Source of the DNA: Streptomyces luomodiensis
GTDB lineage: Bacteria > Actinomycetota > Actinomycetes > Streptomycetales > Streptomycetaceae
Direction of reading: 5' to 3'
DNA length: 64,000 nucleotides
Assembly: GCF_031679605.1 (NCBI RefSeq)
Contig: NZ_CP117522.1
Coordinates: 186,001-250,000, forward strand
Positions 41,882-50,481 of the stretch are shown piece after piece. Numbering within the stretch: position 1 is the stretch's first letter; each line of letters starts with the position of its first letter. Position numbers and translations under genes: made by a program. A model generated the notes under the pieces. That model did no database searches and was not told where the DNA came from. It saw only the letters and a program-made list of their open reading frames with translations.

Positions 41882-42092
41882 GGGTCCCCGACACCGTGCA
41901 GATGCGGCGAGGCACACGGCCCCGCCGCACCGGACACGGCCGCCCTGCCCGCTCCACCCGGATGAGGCCCACACCGCCCCTCCCCCAGCCGATGCGCCGT
42001 CGGCACACCGCACAGAGGTACCTCCGCCCTCTCCCGCAGCGCCGCGGTCACTGGCCGCGACGGGTGAGAGCGCCAAGATCGGAGTCGGAACA

Positions 42093-43394
42093 TTGAGCAC
42101 ACCAGCGTTCGCCCGCCGGGGCGGCCGATCGTCCCCGGGGGGTTCGTCGCCGGCCGGCACCGCGCTGGCCGTCGGCCTGGCCGTGATGACACTGGAGGGT
42201 TTCGACCTTGTCGCCTTCGGCGCGACGACACCCCTGCTGCTGGACTACCGTCCCTGGCACCTCTCCGTCGCCTTCGTCGGCCTGCTCGGCAGCCTCACCC
42301 CCATCGGCATGCTCATCGGCTCCTTGCTGGTCGGCCAGTTCACCGACCGGTTCGGCCGGCGCCGCACGACGCTGATCAGTATCGGGGTGGTCAGCGCCGG
42401 GATGTTCGCCTGCGCCGTGGCCCCGATTCCGCCGCTGTTCGGCGCGGGCCGATTCGTCGTCGGGCTCGGTGTCGGTGCGATCTATCCGGCGATGAGCCCA
42501 CTGATCTTCGAACTCGCCCCGGCCCGACGGAAGAACCTGTTCTCGGGGATCGTGCAGTGCGGGACCGCCGTCGGCGGTTCGTTCGCGGCCCTTGTCGCCA
42601 ATACCGCGCTGACCGGGCGCAGCTTTCATCTGGAGTACCTGGTCGGCGGCATCGCCGGTCTGCTTCTGCTGCCCATGGCCTTCGCCTGGCTGCCCGAGTC
42701 CGCGGAGTACCACCGGGCGGTCAGCGCGTCGGCCCCGGTCCCTGACAGCCGCGGTGGGTGGCTCGTGCTCAAGCCGCCCTACCTCGGCACCACCGTGATG
42801 TTCTGCGCCATGGCGGCCCTGTCGTTCCTGCTCATCTTCGGCGTGAACACCTGGCTGCCGCAGCTGATGCAGACCGCGGACTATCCGTTGCAGGACTCAC
42901 AGACCTTCCTCGTCCTGCTGAACCTCGGCGCCACCGTCGGCGGGCTCGCCATGGCGCTGCTGGCCGACCGTGCCGGATCACGCGGGCCGATCACGGCCTG
43001 TTTCCTCCTCGGAGCCGCTGCGATCATCGCCATGAGCGCCCGGCTTCCGCTGCCGGTGCTCTACGCCATCGTGGTCATCGGCGGCTGCGGCGCGGTCGGG
43101 GTCCAGGGACTGATCAACGTGTACATCGCGCGTTCCTACCCGGTGACCATGAGGGCCGGCGCGGTGGGCGTCGCGCTCGGTGTGGGCCGCCTCGGCGCCA
43201 TCGCCGGCCCGACGCTCGGCGGCTGGATCCTCGCGGCCGGCCTCCAACCCCGGTGGAACTTCGTCTCCTTCGCCGTCCCCGCCGTCCTCGGTGCGGTCCT
43301 CACCCTGGCCGCCGGCGGACGAGCACTCCTCCATCAGGGCCGTTCCGCTCCTTCGCCGCGCGCCAAGGAGCCGACGGCCGGACACACACCTTGA
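42093..43394 (+). CDS. MFS transporter, aromatic acid:H+ symporter (AAHS) type
   Basis: 433 residues, about 12 TM helices. L-E-G-F-D-L-V-A-F-G in TM1 (the aromatic-acid symporter Asp motif), D-R-F-G-R-R-R after TM2, and conserved P-E-S-A-E-Y at the centre. Relatives such as PcaK and BenK import hydroxybenzoates. The most plausible start is TTG 42093, with GGAG upstream; a 211-base spacer separates it from the dioxygenase. It probably imports the aromatic acid degraded by this cluster. Confidence 0.85.
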   Translation: MSTPAFARRGGRSSPGGSSPAGTALAVGLAVMTLEGFDLVAFGATTPLLLDYRPWHLSVAFVGLLGSLTPIGMLIGSLLVGQFTDRFGRRRTTLISIGVVSAGMFACAVAPIPPLFGAGRFVVGLGVGAIYPAMSPLIFELAPARRKNLFSGIVQCGTAVGGSFAALVANTALTGRSFHLEYLVGGIAGLLLLPMAFAWLPESAEYHRAVSASAPVPDSRGGWLVLKPPYLGTTVMFCAMAALSFLLIFGVNTWLPQLMQTADYPLQDSQTFLVLLNLGATVGGLAMALLADRAGSRGPITACFLLGAAAIIAMSARLPLPVLYAIVVIGGCGAVGVQGLINVYIARSYPVTMRAGAVGVALGVGRLGAIAGPTLGGWILAAGLQPRWNFVSFAVPAVLGAVLTLAAGGRALLHQGRSAPSPRAKEPTAGHTP

Positions 43395-43405
43395 GAAAGC
43401 ACATC

Positions 43406-44893
43406 ATGAACACCTACGACGTCGCCGTCGTCGGCTGCGGCCCGGTGGGGCTGACCCTCGCACGGCTGCTGGCGATGAAGGGTCTGCGGGTCGCCGCCAT
43501 CGATCCCAACCGGCTCGTCTGCCATCATCCGCGCGCCACCCATCTCGACGACGAGATCATGCGCCTGCTGCAGACCCTCGGCGCGCAGGACATGGAACAA
43601 CGGTTCCTGCGCCAGACCGCCTGGACACTGCACCGGGAGGACGGGCAGCCCTTCCTCCAGCAGACGCTGTCCGAGGAGGAGTCGGACCAGGGGTGGCGCA
43701 CCGACTACCAGTTCCACCAGCCGGACTTCGAGTCGCGGCTGCGGGGCCTGCTCGCGGCCGACGCGAACGTGGACCTCTGGTTCGGCTGGACGGTCAGCGC
43801 GATCGAGCAGACGGACACAGCGGTGCGGCTGACGCTGCTCGACCGGTCGACCGGAGCCGAAACCACTCTCACGGCCGGCTACGCCGTCGGCTCGGACGGC
43901 GCCAACTCCTTCGTCCGGCAGGCGATGAACGCCGAGGTCGAGGACCTCCACGGCACTCAGCGCTCCCTCATCATCGACGTCCACCCCTTCGAACACCCCG
44001 CACAGCTCCCAGCGGACAGCGGATTCATCCTGTGCCGGGGGAAGCGGCCGGTGACCTACCTGCCGATCTTCCCGCCGATGCTCCGCTTCGAGTTCATGCT
44101 GCTCGACGAGGACGACGCCGCACAGCTGGAACAACCGCGGTCGGTGTACGGCCTGCTGGGCCGCTGGCTGGAACCGGGCAGCTACCGGATCATGCGCACC
44201 GACACCTACCAGTGGCACGCCCGGCTCGTGCACGGCTGGCGGTCCGGCCGCCTGCTGCTCGCCGGCGACGCCGCCCACCAGATGCCGCCCATGCTCGGCC
44301 AGGGCATGTGCTCCGGGATGCGCGACGCCGCGAACCTGGCGTGGAAGCTCGCCGCCGTCGTGAAGGGCGAGAGCCCCTCAGCGCTGCTCGATACCTACGA
44401 AAGTGAGCGCGCCCCGCACGTGCGCCCCTACATCGAGGAATCCGCCCGGCAGTCCAATCTGATCGAAGCGCTCGGTACGGGCGCGGTTCCCGAGCCGAAC
44501 GGAACGCAGACGGTCAAGAGGTTCCGGCCGCCGCTGGCACCGGGCCTGGTCGCCCAGCCCGGCGCCGCCACCGGACAGCTGAGCCCGCAGCCGCGCGGTG
44601 TGAACGGGGAGCGGCTGGACGATGTGAGCGGTTACGGCTTCACCGTTGTGGGGAGCCCGGAGGTGACCTCCGCCGTGTCCGAGGAGGTGCGGCAGATGTG
44701 GCATCGGCTCGGCGTGGTGGTCGTCCCGGAGACCGGACCGGCCGTCGACCGCTGGCTGGCCGCCCACTCGGCGGCCGCGGCGATCATCCGTCCGGACCGT
44801 TACACCTTCGCGCTGGCCGCCGACACCGCGGAACTGGAGCAGGCCACCCGCGACCTGGCGCGGACGGCATCGATACAGGAGGTGGGCGTGTGA
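43406..44893 (+). CDS. FAD-dependent aromatic hydroxylase (MhpA-like)
   Basis: 495 residues. Class A flavoprotein monooxygenase: V-V-G-C-G-P-V-G-L-T-L-A (FAD), the D-G motif in V-G-S-D-G-A-N-S, and L-A-G-D-A-A-H-Q-M-P-P-M-L-G-Q-G (FAD ribityl). It most resembles 3-(3-hydroxyphenyl)propionate hydroxylases and relatives that ortho-hydroxylate phenols to catechols. The stop overlaps the next start (GTGTGA). Supplies the diol for the VOC dioxygenase. Confidence 0.9.
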   Translation: MNTYDVAVVGCGPVGLTLARLLAMKGLRVAAIDPNRLVCHHPRATHLDDEIMRLLQTLGAQDMEQRFLRQTAWTLHREDGQPFLQQTLSEEESDQGWRTDYQFHQPDFESRLRGLLAADANVDLWFGWTVSAIEQTDTAVRLTLLDRSTGAETTLTAGYAVGSDGANSFVRQAMNAEVEDLHGTQRSLIIDVHPFEHPAQLPADSGFILCRGKRPVTYLPIFPPMLRFEFMLLDEDDAAQLEQPRSVYGLLGRWLEPGSYRIMRTDTYQWHARLVHGWRSGRLLLAGDAAHQMPPMLGQGMCSGMRDAANLAWKLAAVVKGESPSALLDTYESERAPHVRPYIEESARQSNLIEALGTGAVPEPNGTQTVKRFRPPLAPGLVAQPGAATGQLSPQPRGVNGERLDDVSGYGFTVVGSPEVTSAVSEEVRQMWHRLGVVVVPETGPAVDRWLAAHSAAAAIIRPDRYTFALAADTAELEQATRDLARTASIQEVGV

Positions 44894-45732
44894 AGACGTA
44901 CGCGGCCGGGATGAGGTGGGGGGAAGGTCCCCGCTGGCAGCGCGGTGCGCTGTGGCTGTCCGACACGCAGGGCGGGAAGCTGTGGACCGACCACGACGGT
45001 CCCTGGCGGGGCATCCCGCTGGACGCGGTCCCCAACGGCCTGTGGTTCCTGCCGGACGGGCGGCTGGTCGGCGCCATGATGCATGAGCGGCGCATCGGCG
45101 TGTGGACCGGTGAGCGGTTCGCCCCCTACGCGGACCTGAGCGCGGTGGCCACCGGTCCGCTCGGCGACATGGTCGGCGACCCGCACGGCAACCTGTACGT
45201 GGACGATGTCGGCTTCGCCGCGCACGCCGGTGAGCCGCCGAGGCCGGGCCGGCTGGTGCGCGTCGCCGCGGACGGATCGGTAGGCGTGGCCGCCGAAGAC
45301 GTCGAGTTCCCCAATGGCCTGGCCTTCGTCGACGACGGCCGCACCCTGCTCGTCGCCGAGACCACCCGGCAACGGCTGACCGCCTTCACCGTCGCCGACG
45401 ACGGGACGCTGACCAACCGGCGCACCTACGCCGACCTCGCCCACCTGGTCGGCGGTGATGCCCGGCCGGACGGGATCTGGGCGACACGGGACGGCGTCTG
45501 GGTGGCCACCACGACCGGGCACACCCTCGCCCTGGTCCGGGAGAACGAGCTGGTCACCTCGGTGGACACCGGGAGGCTGCTGCCGATCGCGTGCTGCGGC
45601 GACGGCGGGAACCGGCTGTTCGTCACCCTCGCCGACACCCAGGGCCTCCCGCTGGGCGAGGCCATGGCCGCGAAGGCGGTGCGCACGACGGTCGCGCTGC
45701 TGGAGACCACGAAGGCGGGGAACGCCGGGTGA
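44890..45732 (+). CDS. SMP-30/gluconolactonase-family lactonase
   Basis: 280 residues, GTG start at 44890 inside the previous stop. Metal-dependent six-bladed propeller: G-E-G-P-R-W near residues 12-17 gives the metal Glu, followed by P-N-G-L-W-F and F-P-N-G-L-A-F, then D-G-I-W. Typically opens lactones. In this operon it may hydrolyse a lactone formed after ring cleavage. Overlaps the next start in a GTGA. Confidence 0.88.
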   Translation: MKTYAAGMRWGEGPRWQRGALWLSDTQGGKLWTDHDGPWRGIPLDAVPNGLWFLPDGRLVGAMMHERRIGVWTGERFAPYADLSAVATGPLGDMVGDPHGNLYVDDVGFAAHAGEPPRPGRLVRVAADGSVGVAAEDVEFPNGLAFVDDGRTLLVAETTRQRLTAFTVADDGTLTNRRTYADLAHLVGGDARPDGIWATRDGVWVATTTGHTLALVRENELVTSVDTGRLLPIACCGDGGNRLFVTLADTQGLPLGEAMAAKAVRTTVALLETTKAGNAG

Positions 45733-47726
45733 GCACACAGCGGCCGGACTGGACCCCGACACCACAGGCCGTCGAGCGCGCCCGGATCACCGACTTCGCG
45801 CGGTTCGCCGCGCGGCGCGCCGGATCGGACCTGAGCGGTGACTACCACGCGCTGTGGGCGTGGTCGGTCGACGACGTGAACGGCTTCTGGGCCGCGGTGT
45901 GGGACTACTTCCGCCTGCCCGAGCGCCCGGCGGGGCCCGCGCTCGCGGCCGAGGCGCTGCCGGGAAGCGTGTGGTTTCCCGGCAGCACGCTGAACTACAC
46001 GGCCGAAGTCTTCCGCGACCGGACCGGCACCGACACCGCCGTCATCACGGTGACCGAGGACACCGGCCCGGTGGCCATCACCTGGGATGAACTGCGCCGT
46101 GACGTCGCCTCACTCGCGCAGGCGCTCACCGAACTCGGCGTGCGCAGGGGTGACCGGGTGGTGGGATACCTGCCCAACGGCGCGCAGGCCATCGTGGCCT
46201 TCCTCGCCACCGCGAGCCTGGGCGCGACCTGGGCGGTGTGCGGGCAGGACTACACCGCCGCCGCGGCCGAGGCGCGGTTCGCCCAGCTCCGCCCGACCGT
46301 GCTGATCGCCGCGACCGACTGCCGCCACGGCGGGAAGCACATCGACCGCCGCGCCGATGTGCAGGCCCTGCGCGACGCACTGCCGACCCTCACGGCGACC
46401 ATCGTGGTGGGAGACGGGACACCGGCGGTGCCCGGTGCCCTCCCGTGGTCCGCGCTCACCGCGCACGACGCCGAACTGGCCCCCGTACCCGTCCCGTTCG
46501 ACCATCCGCTGTGGGTCGTGTTCTCCTCGGGCACGACGGGACGGCCGAAGGGCATCGTGCACGGGCACGGCGGAGTCGTGCTCGAGCAGCTCAAGAACCT
46601 GGGCCTGCACCTGGGCCTGCGCGCCGGGGACCGCTTGCTGTGGCACACCACACCGAGCTGGATGATGTGGAACGTCCTGGTGGCCGGCCTGCTGCTGGGC
46701 GCCACAGCCGTCTGTTACGAGGGCAGCCCGACGTATCCCGCCACCGACGCGCTCTGGCGGCTCGCGGCCCGCCTGGAGGTGAACGTCCTGGGCACCAGCC
46801 CCGGCTACCTGGCGGCCTGCCGCACGGCCGGTGTGCGGCTCGCCGACCACCACCCGGCCTCGCTCGAGCGCCTGGGGGTCACCGGCTCGGCGTTCCCCGC
46901 CGACCTGCAGCACTGGGTCGCCGGCGAGCTCGGGCCCCGGACGCAGGTGGTGTGCACCAGCGGCGGCACCGACGTGGTCACCGCGTTCCTCGGCGCCGCA
47001 CCCACCACACCGGTCCGGGCCGGTGAGCTGTCCGCCCCCTGCCTGGGCGTGGCCGTGGAAGCGTTCGGCCCGGACGGCAGGCCGGTGCGGGGCGAGGTGG
47101 GAGAGCTGGTGGTGCTCCGGCCGATGCCGTCGATGCCGCTGTACTTCTGGGACGATCCGGACGGCTCGCGCTACCGCGGCGCCTACTTCGACGTCTACCC
47201 CGGGGTATGGCGGCACGGTGACTGGATCACCATCACCGGCCACGGCTCGGTGATCATGCACGGCCGGTCCGACGCGACGCTGAACCGCCACGGCGTACGC
47301 ATGGGAAGCAGCGACATCTACGGCCCGGTGGAGCGGCTCGAGGAGATCGCGGAAGCCCTCGTCGTCGGGGTCGAGCAGGACGGCGGCGGCTACTGGATGC
47401 CGCTGTTCGTCACCACCACCGACGGCACCGACCTCGATGACGCGCTGCGCGAGAAGATCCGCGACGCCATACGCCACGGCGCTTCCCCCCGCCACGTCCC
47501 CGACGAGATCATCCAGGCCCCCGGCATACCGCACACCCGCACCGGCAAGAAACTCGAAGTTCCCGTGAAACGTCTGCTGCGCGGAGACCCCCCGCACACC
47601 GTGGCCGACCCCGGCAGCGTCGACCGACCCGAGCTCATCGACTGGTACGCCCGTACCGGCGCCGCCCACCGCATGCGCAACGGCCCCGCTGCCGGCTCCG
47701 TTACGCCCCGGTCGCCGAACGGCTGA
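45729..47726 (+). CDS. acetoacetyl-CoA synthetase-like acyl-CoA ligase
   Basis: 665 residues, GTG start at 45729. Adenylate-forming enzyme with ACS N-terminal extension. V-F-S-S-G-T-T-G-R-P-K-G is the P-loop; W-R-H-G-D-W and G-R-S-D-A-T-L-N-R-H-G-V-R the hinge; T-R-T-G-K-K-L-E-V-P-V-K carries the catalytic Lys. Length and the T-L-N-R-H-G-V-R-M-G-S-S-D-I-Y sequence fit acetoacetyl-CoA synthetases. It is coupled to the SMP-30 gene. With FAH chemistry upstream, its substrate may be acetoacetate or a related beta-keto acid released from the ring. Confidence 0.9.
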   Translation: MSTQRPDWTPTPQAVERARITDFARFAARRAGSDLSGDYHALWAWSVDDVNGFWAAVWDYFRLPERPAGPALAAEALPGSVWFPGSTLNYTAEVFRDRTGTDTAVITVTEDTGPVAITWDELRRDVASLAQALTELGVRRGDRVVGYLPNGAQAIVAFLATASLGATWAVCGQDYTAAAAEARFAQLRPTVLIAATDCRHGGKHIDRRADVQALRDALPTLTATIVVGDGTPAVPGALPWSALTAHDAELAPVPVPFDHPLWVVFSSGTTGRPKGIVHGHGGVVLEQLKNLGLHLGLRAGDRLLWHTTPSWMMWNVLVAGLLLGATAVCYEGSPTYPATDALWRLAARLEVNVLGTSPGYLAACRTAGVRLADHHPASLERLGVTGSAFPADLQHWVAGELGPRTQVVCTSGGTDVVTAFLGAAPTTPVRAGELSAPCLGVAVEAFGPDGRPVRGEVGELVVLRPMPSMPLYFWDDPDGSRYRGAYFDVYPGVWRHGDWITITGHGSVIMHGRSDATLNRHGVRMGSSDIYGPVERLEEIAEALVVGVEQDGGGYWMPLFVTTTDGTDLDDALREKIRDAIRHGASPRHVPDEIIQAPGIPHTRTGKKLEVPVKRLLRGDPPHTVADPGSVDRPELIDWYARTGAAHRMRNGPAAGSVTPRSPNG

Positions 47727-47781
47727 CCGCGCGGCGCCGCCCCCGCCAACACACAAGGACACCTGCCGAAGGAGCCCTGCC

Positions 47782-48741
47782 ATGACCTACATCGCGCTGG
47801 AAGAAGCGTTCATCATCCCGGAGCTGTTCGCGCGCCAGCCCTCGACACCCCAGAAGATCCGGGTCAGCGACCAGTACGCCAAGGACTGCTGGCGCCGCCT
47901 GGCCGACTTCGAGGAGCACCGTCTTCCCGAGATGGACGCGCACGGCATCGACATCCAGGTCCTGTCGCTGAGCGTCCCCGGCATCCAGGCCGACACCGAC
48001 GCCGGCGCCGTCGACAACGCCCGGTTCGCCAACGACCACCTGGCCCGGACCATCGCCCGCCACCCGACCCGCTTCATGGGGTTCGCCGCCCTGCCCCTAC
48101 AGGACCCCGCCGCCGCCGTGACCGAGCTCGAACGCTGCGTGGAGCAGCTCGGCTTCCGGGGAGCGCTGGTCAACGACCACACGCAGGGCCGGTACCTGGA
48201 CGATCGCGCGTACGGGGAGCTGTGGAGCGCACTGGAGGAGCTGCGTGTGCCGTTGTACCTCCACCCCGGCTCACTGCCCCAGGACGACTGGCACGTGATG
48301 CGCGGGCGGCCCGAGATGTACGGGGCCAGCTGGAGTTGGCAGGCGGAAACCGGCGGCCACGCCATGCGGCTGATCTATGGCGGAGTGTTCGACCGGCACC
48401 CCGGTGCGACCCTGATCCTCGGGCACCTCGGCGAATTCCTGCCGTTCCAGCGCTCCCGCTTCGACTCGCGCTACCGCTCGCTCCAGGTCGACGCGCCGCT
48501 TGAGCGGATGCCGTCACAGTATTTCGGGAGCAACATCCTGATCACCACGAGCGGGGTACTGGCCCCGGAGGCCGTGCAGGCCGCCGTGCTGACCATCGGG
48601 GCCGACGCGGTCATGTTCGCGATCGACTACCCGTACGAGTCCACCGCCGAAGCGGTGGCCTCGATCGAGAAGTGCGACCTTTCGCCCGAGGTGAAGGAGA
48701 AGATCGCCCATCTCAACGCCCGGCGCGTGCTGGGCATCTGA
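47782..48741 (+). CDS. amidohydrolase-2 family decarboxylase (LigW/gamma-resorcylate type)
   Basis: 319 residues. Metal-dependent, non-oxidative aromatic decarboxylase fold (ACMSD family). The N-terminus reads A-L-E-E-A-F, so the usual E-x-H pair is E-x-A: Glu8 is kept and the His is Ala, as in LigW-like 5-carboxyvanillate decarboxylases. Other metal/active-site residues: His161 (Y-L-H-P-G), His215 (L-G-H-L-G-E) and Asp282 (A-I-D-Y-P-Y). It starts 55 bases after the ligase with GGAG. It would remove a ring carboxylate before hydroxylation and ring cleavage. Confidence 0.85.
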   Translation: MTYIALEEAFIIPELFARQPSTPQKIRVSDQYAKDCWRRLADFEEHRLPEMDAHGIDIQVLSLSVPGIQADTDAGAVDNARFANDHLARTIARHPTRFMGFAALPLQDPAAAVTELERCVEQLGFRGALVNDHTQGRYLDDRAYGELWSALEELRVPLYLHPGSLPQDDWHVMRGRPEMYGASWSWQAETGGHAMRLIYGGVFDRHPGATLILGHLGEFLPFQRSRFDSRYRSLQVDAPLERMPSQYFGSNILITTSGVLAPEAVQAAVLTIGADAVMFAIDYPYESTAEAVASIEKCDLSPEVKEKIAHLNARRVLGI

Positions 48742-48891
48742 CCAGCGCGAAACGGTCGCGCCAGGGCCGGGTGGGACGCATGGCCGCCCCACCGGTCACC
48801 GGTGCGGCGCCAGGTCCGCCCTCAGAGGCGGAAACCGGCTGGGCAGGCCCGTGCCGCAGCCCTGCGCGCCTCGAAGACCGGCAGGCTCGCA

Positions 48892-49557
48892 TCACCCCTG
48901 GCACTGGGTCAGCAGGGCCGCGATCTCGGCCGCCGGCCGGCCGGTGTGCACACTGATCAGATCGGTGATCAGGTCGTCCAAGGGCGGCCAGGCGATGGCG
49001 CCGTGGTCGTTGTAGAGGCTGACCAGACCGTGCAGGGCGGTCCAGAGCATGAGTCCGGCCTGCCACCGCTGATCCGCCGCGGACCGCTTCCGCTCCCCGG
49101 TGGCCGCGGCCGCCAAGGAGGCGACGACGGCGCCGAGCAGCTCGGCCCCGGCACCGTGGGCCGCGCCAGGGACGAGGTCGGCAGGCATCCGGCCGCCGAA
49201 GAGGGTGCGGTAGTGGCCGGGCTGGTCGACTCCCCAGCGCACGTAGGCCGCGCACCGGGCGACGAGGTCGGCCAGTGGGCTCGCGGTGGGCTGCGCGGCC
49301 TCGTCCATCAGCCGGGCCAGTTCCTCATAGCGCAGCCGCAGCACGTGCTGGATCAGTGCGCTCAGGTCGGGGAAGTGGCTGTAGATACTGGCCGGCGCCA
49401 CGCCGACCTCACGCGCGACCTGCCGGAGCGTCAGCGTCTCCGGTTGATCGAGGGTGGCCAGCAGCTTGGCCGCGGCGTCCACGAGCTGGGCCTTGAGCAC
49501 CTGTCCCTGCCCGCGCGGATTACGGCGCCGGGGAGCGGACCGCTCCTGAGGCGACAC
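48892..49557 (-). CDS. TetR-family regulator with WHG-type C-terminal domain
   Basis: 221 residues; GTG start at 49557 behind GGAAGGGGGG. HTH near residues 22-70 (L-R-Q-V-A-R-E-V-G-V-A-P-A-S-I-Y-S-H-F-P). The C-terminal domain has Y-V-R-W-G-V-D-Q-P-G-H-Y-R-T-L-F-G-G, typical of the TetR_C_13/WHG group. Divergent from the NAD(P)-binding gene at 49687, with two identical-type boxes between, so it likely represses that gene and itself. Confidence 0.88.
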   Translation of the reverse strand: MSPQERSAPRRRNPRGQGQVLKAQLVDAAAKLLATLDQPETLTLRQVAREVGVAPASIYSHFPDLSALIQHVLRLRYEELARLMDEAAQPTASPLADLVARCAAYVRWGVDQPGHYRTLFGGRMPADLVPGAAHGAGAELLGAVVASLAAAATGERKRSAADQRWQAGLMLWTALHGLVSLYNDHGAIAWPPLDDLITDLISVHTGRPAAEIAALLTQCQG

Positions 49558-49637
49558 CTTCGCCCCCCTTCCGACCAGTGTGAATGGCTCAGCGACAGAT
49601 GTTCACCCTACAGGTAGCTCGCCCTTTGACATTGCTA

Positions 49638-49673
49638 ACCAACGGTTGTTTACTCAAGTCACCAACAGTTGTT
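49638..49673. promoter_or_regulatory. tandem TetR operator (two copies)
   Basis: ACCAACGGTTGTT (49638-49650) and ACCAACAGTTGTT (49661-49673), identical but for one base and exactly 23 bases apart. Each has a CAAC-N-GTTG core. Placement between divergent starts strongly suggests dimer-pair binding by the TetR. Confidence 0.75.
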
Positions 49674-49686
49674 CAGTTAAGGAACG

Positions 49687-50304
49687 ATGATCATGCGCAT
49701 CGCAGTACTCGGAGCCTCGGGCCGCACCGGCGGCACGCTCGTCGACCAGGCGCTGGAGCGCGGACACGAGGTCGTGGCCCTGGTCCGCACACCGGCCAAG
49801 GTCACCGTGCCCGCGCCGCGTCAGGTCGAGATCCGGCAGACCGACGTCACCGCCCCGCAGAGCTTTCCCGACCTGACCGACGTCGACGTGGCCATCTCGG
49901 CCATCGGCATCGGCAAGGGCGACGGCCCAGGCGCGCTGGTCGCCGGGGCCAGGAGGCTCGCCGCGGCGAACGTCCGCACAGTGTGGCTCGGAGCACTGGG
50001 CTCGGGCGTGTCGAGCCGGTCCGGCGGGCTGATCTACGCGGGGGTGATGCGGATGTTCGTCGGCTCGGAACTGGCCGAGAAGGCCGAGGCCGACGACATC
50101 GCCCTGAACGCCGGCGCCACGGTGTTCCACGCCCCGGACGTCACGGACGGCCCCCTCAGCCCCACCCGCCGCACCGTGCCGCTGGCGGAGCTGCGGCGAC
50201 CGCTGCTGCCGCCCAGGATCTCCCGCACCACGCTGGCCGCGCTGCTGCTGGACGAGGCGGAGACGGGCAAGCACGGCAACGGCATCGTCGTACCCCTCAG
50301 CTGA
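49687..50304 (+). CDS. NAD(P)-binding (NmrA/atypical SDR) protein
   Basis: 205 residues. I-A-V-L-G-A-S-G-R-T-G-G-T-L-V (G-x-x-G-x-x-G) opens a Rossmann fold; the sequence then follows BVR-B-like NAD(P)H-binding proteins, with V-W-L-G-A-L-G-S-G and no Y-x-x-x-K catalytic pair. It may act as a reductase or redox sensor. ATG 49687 (AAGGAA upstream) or ATG 49693. Controlled by the divergent TetR. Confidence 0.85.
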   Translation: MIMRIAVLGASGRTGGTLVDQALERGHEVVALVRTPAKVTVPAPRQVEIRQTDVTAPQSFPDLTDVDVAISAIGIGKGDGPGALVAGARRLAAANVRTVWLGALGSGVSSRSGGLIYAGVMRMFVGSELAEKAEADDIALNAGATVFHAPDVTDGPLSPTRRTVPLAELRRPLLPPRISRTTLAALLLDEAETGKHGNGIVVPLS

Positions 50305-50323
50305 CCGCCGGCCGGCGGGGAGG

Positions 50324-50440
50324 CATGAGTTCGAGCGCGTGGTCCACGTCAACCTGGCCGGGGCCTTGCTCTGCTCGGACGCCGCGTCCTACGTCACCGG
50401 GATCGCCCTGTCGGTCGACGGCGGGCGGCGGGCATGGGGG
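50324..50440 (+). pseudogene. short-chain dehydrogenase remnant with internal deletion
   Basis: One continuous frame, H-E-F-E-R-V-V-H-V-N-L-A-G-A-L-L-C-S-D, then A-A-S-Y-V-T-G-I-A-L-S-V-D-G-G-R. The first half is the V-N-L-x-G SDR segment and the second is the extreme SDR C-terminus, so about 100 residues including the catalytic Tyr/Lys are missing by an in-frame deletion. There is no N-terminal Rossmann fold. Confidence 0.7.
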
Positions 50441-50481
50441 TTGTCACGGTCGAGGAGCACCGGCGACCTCGGGACCGAGGT

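Noticed and set aside
46110..47783. 557-codon minus-strand open frame opposite the acyl-CoA ligase
   Set aside because: Antisense shadow without any recognisable motif.
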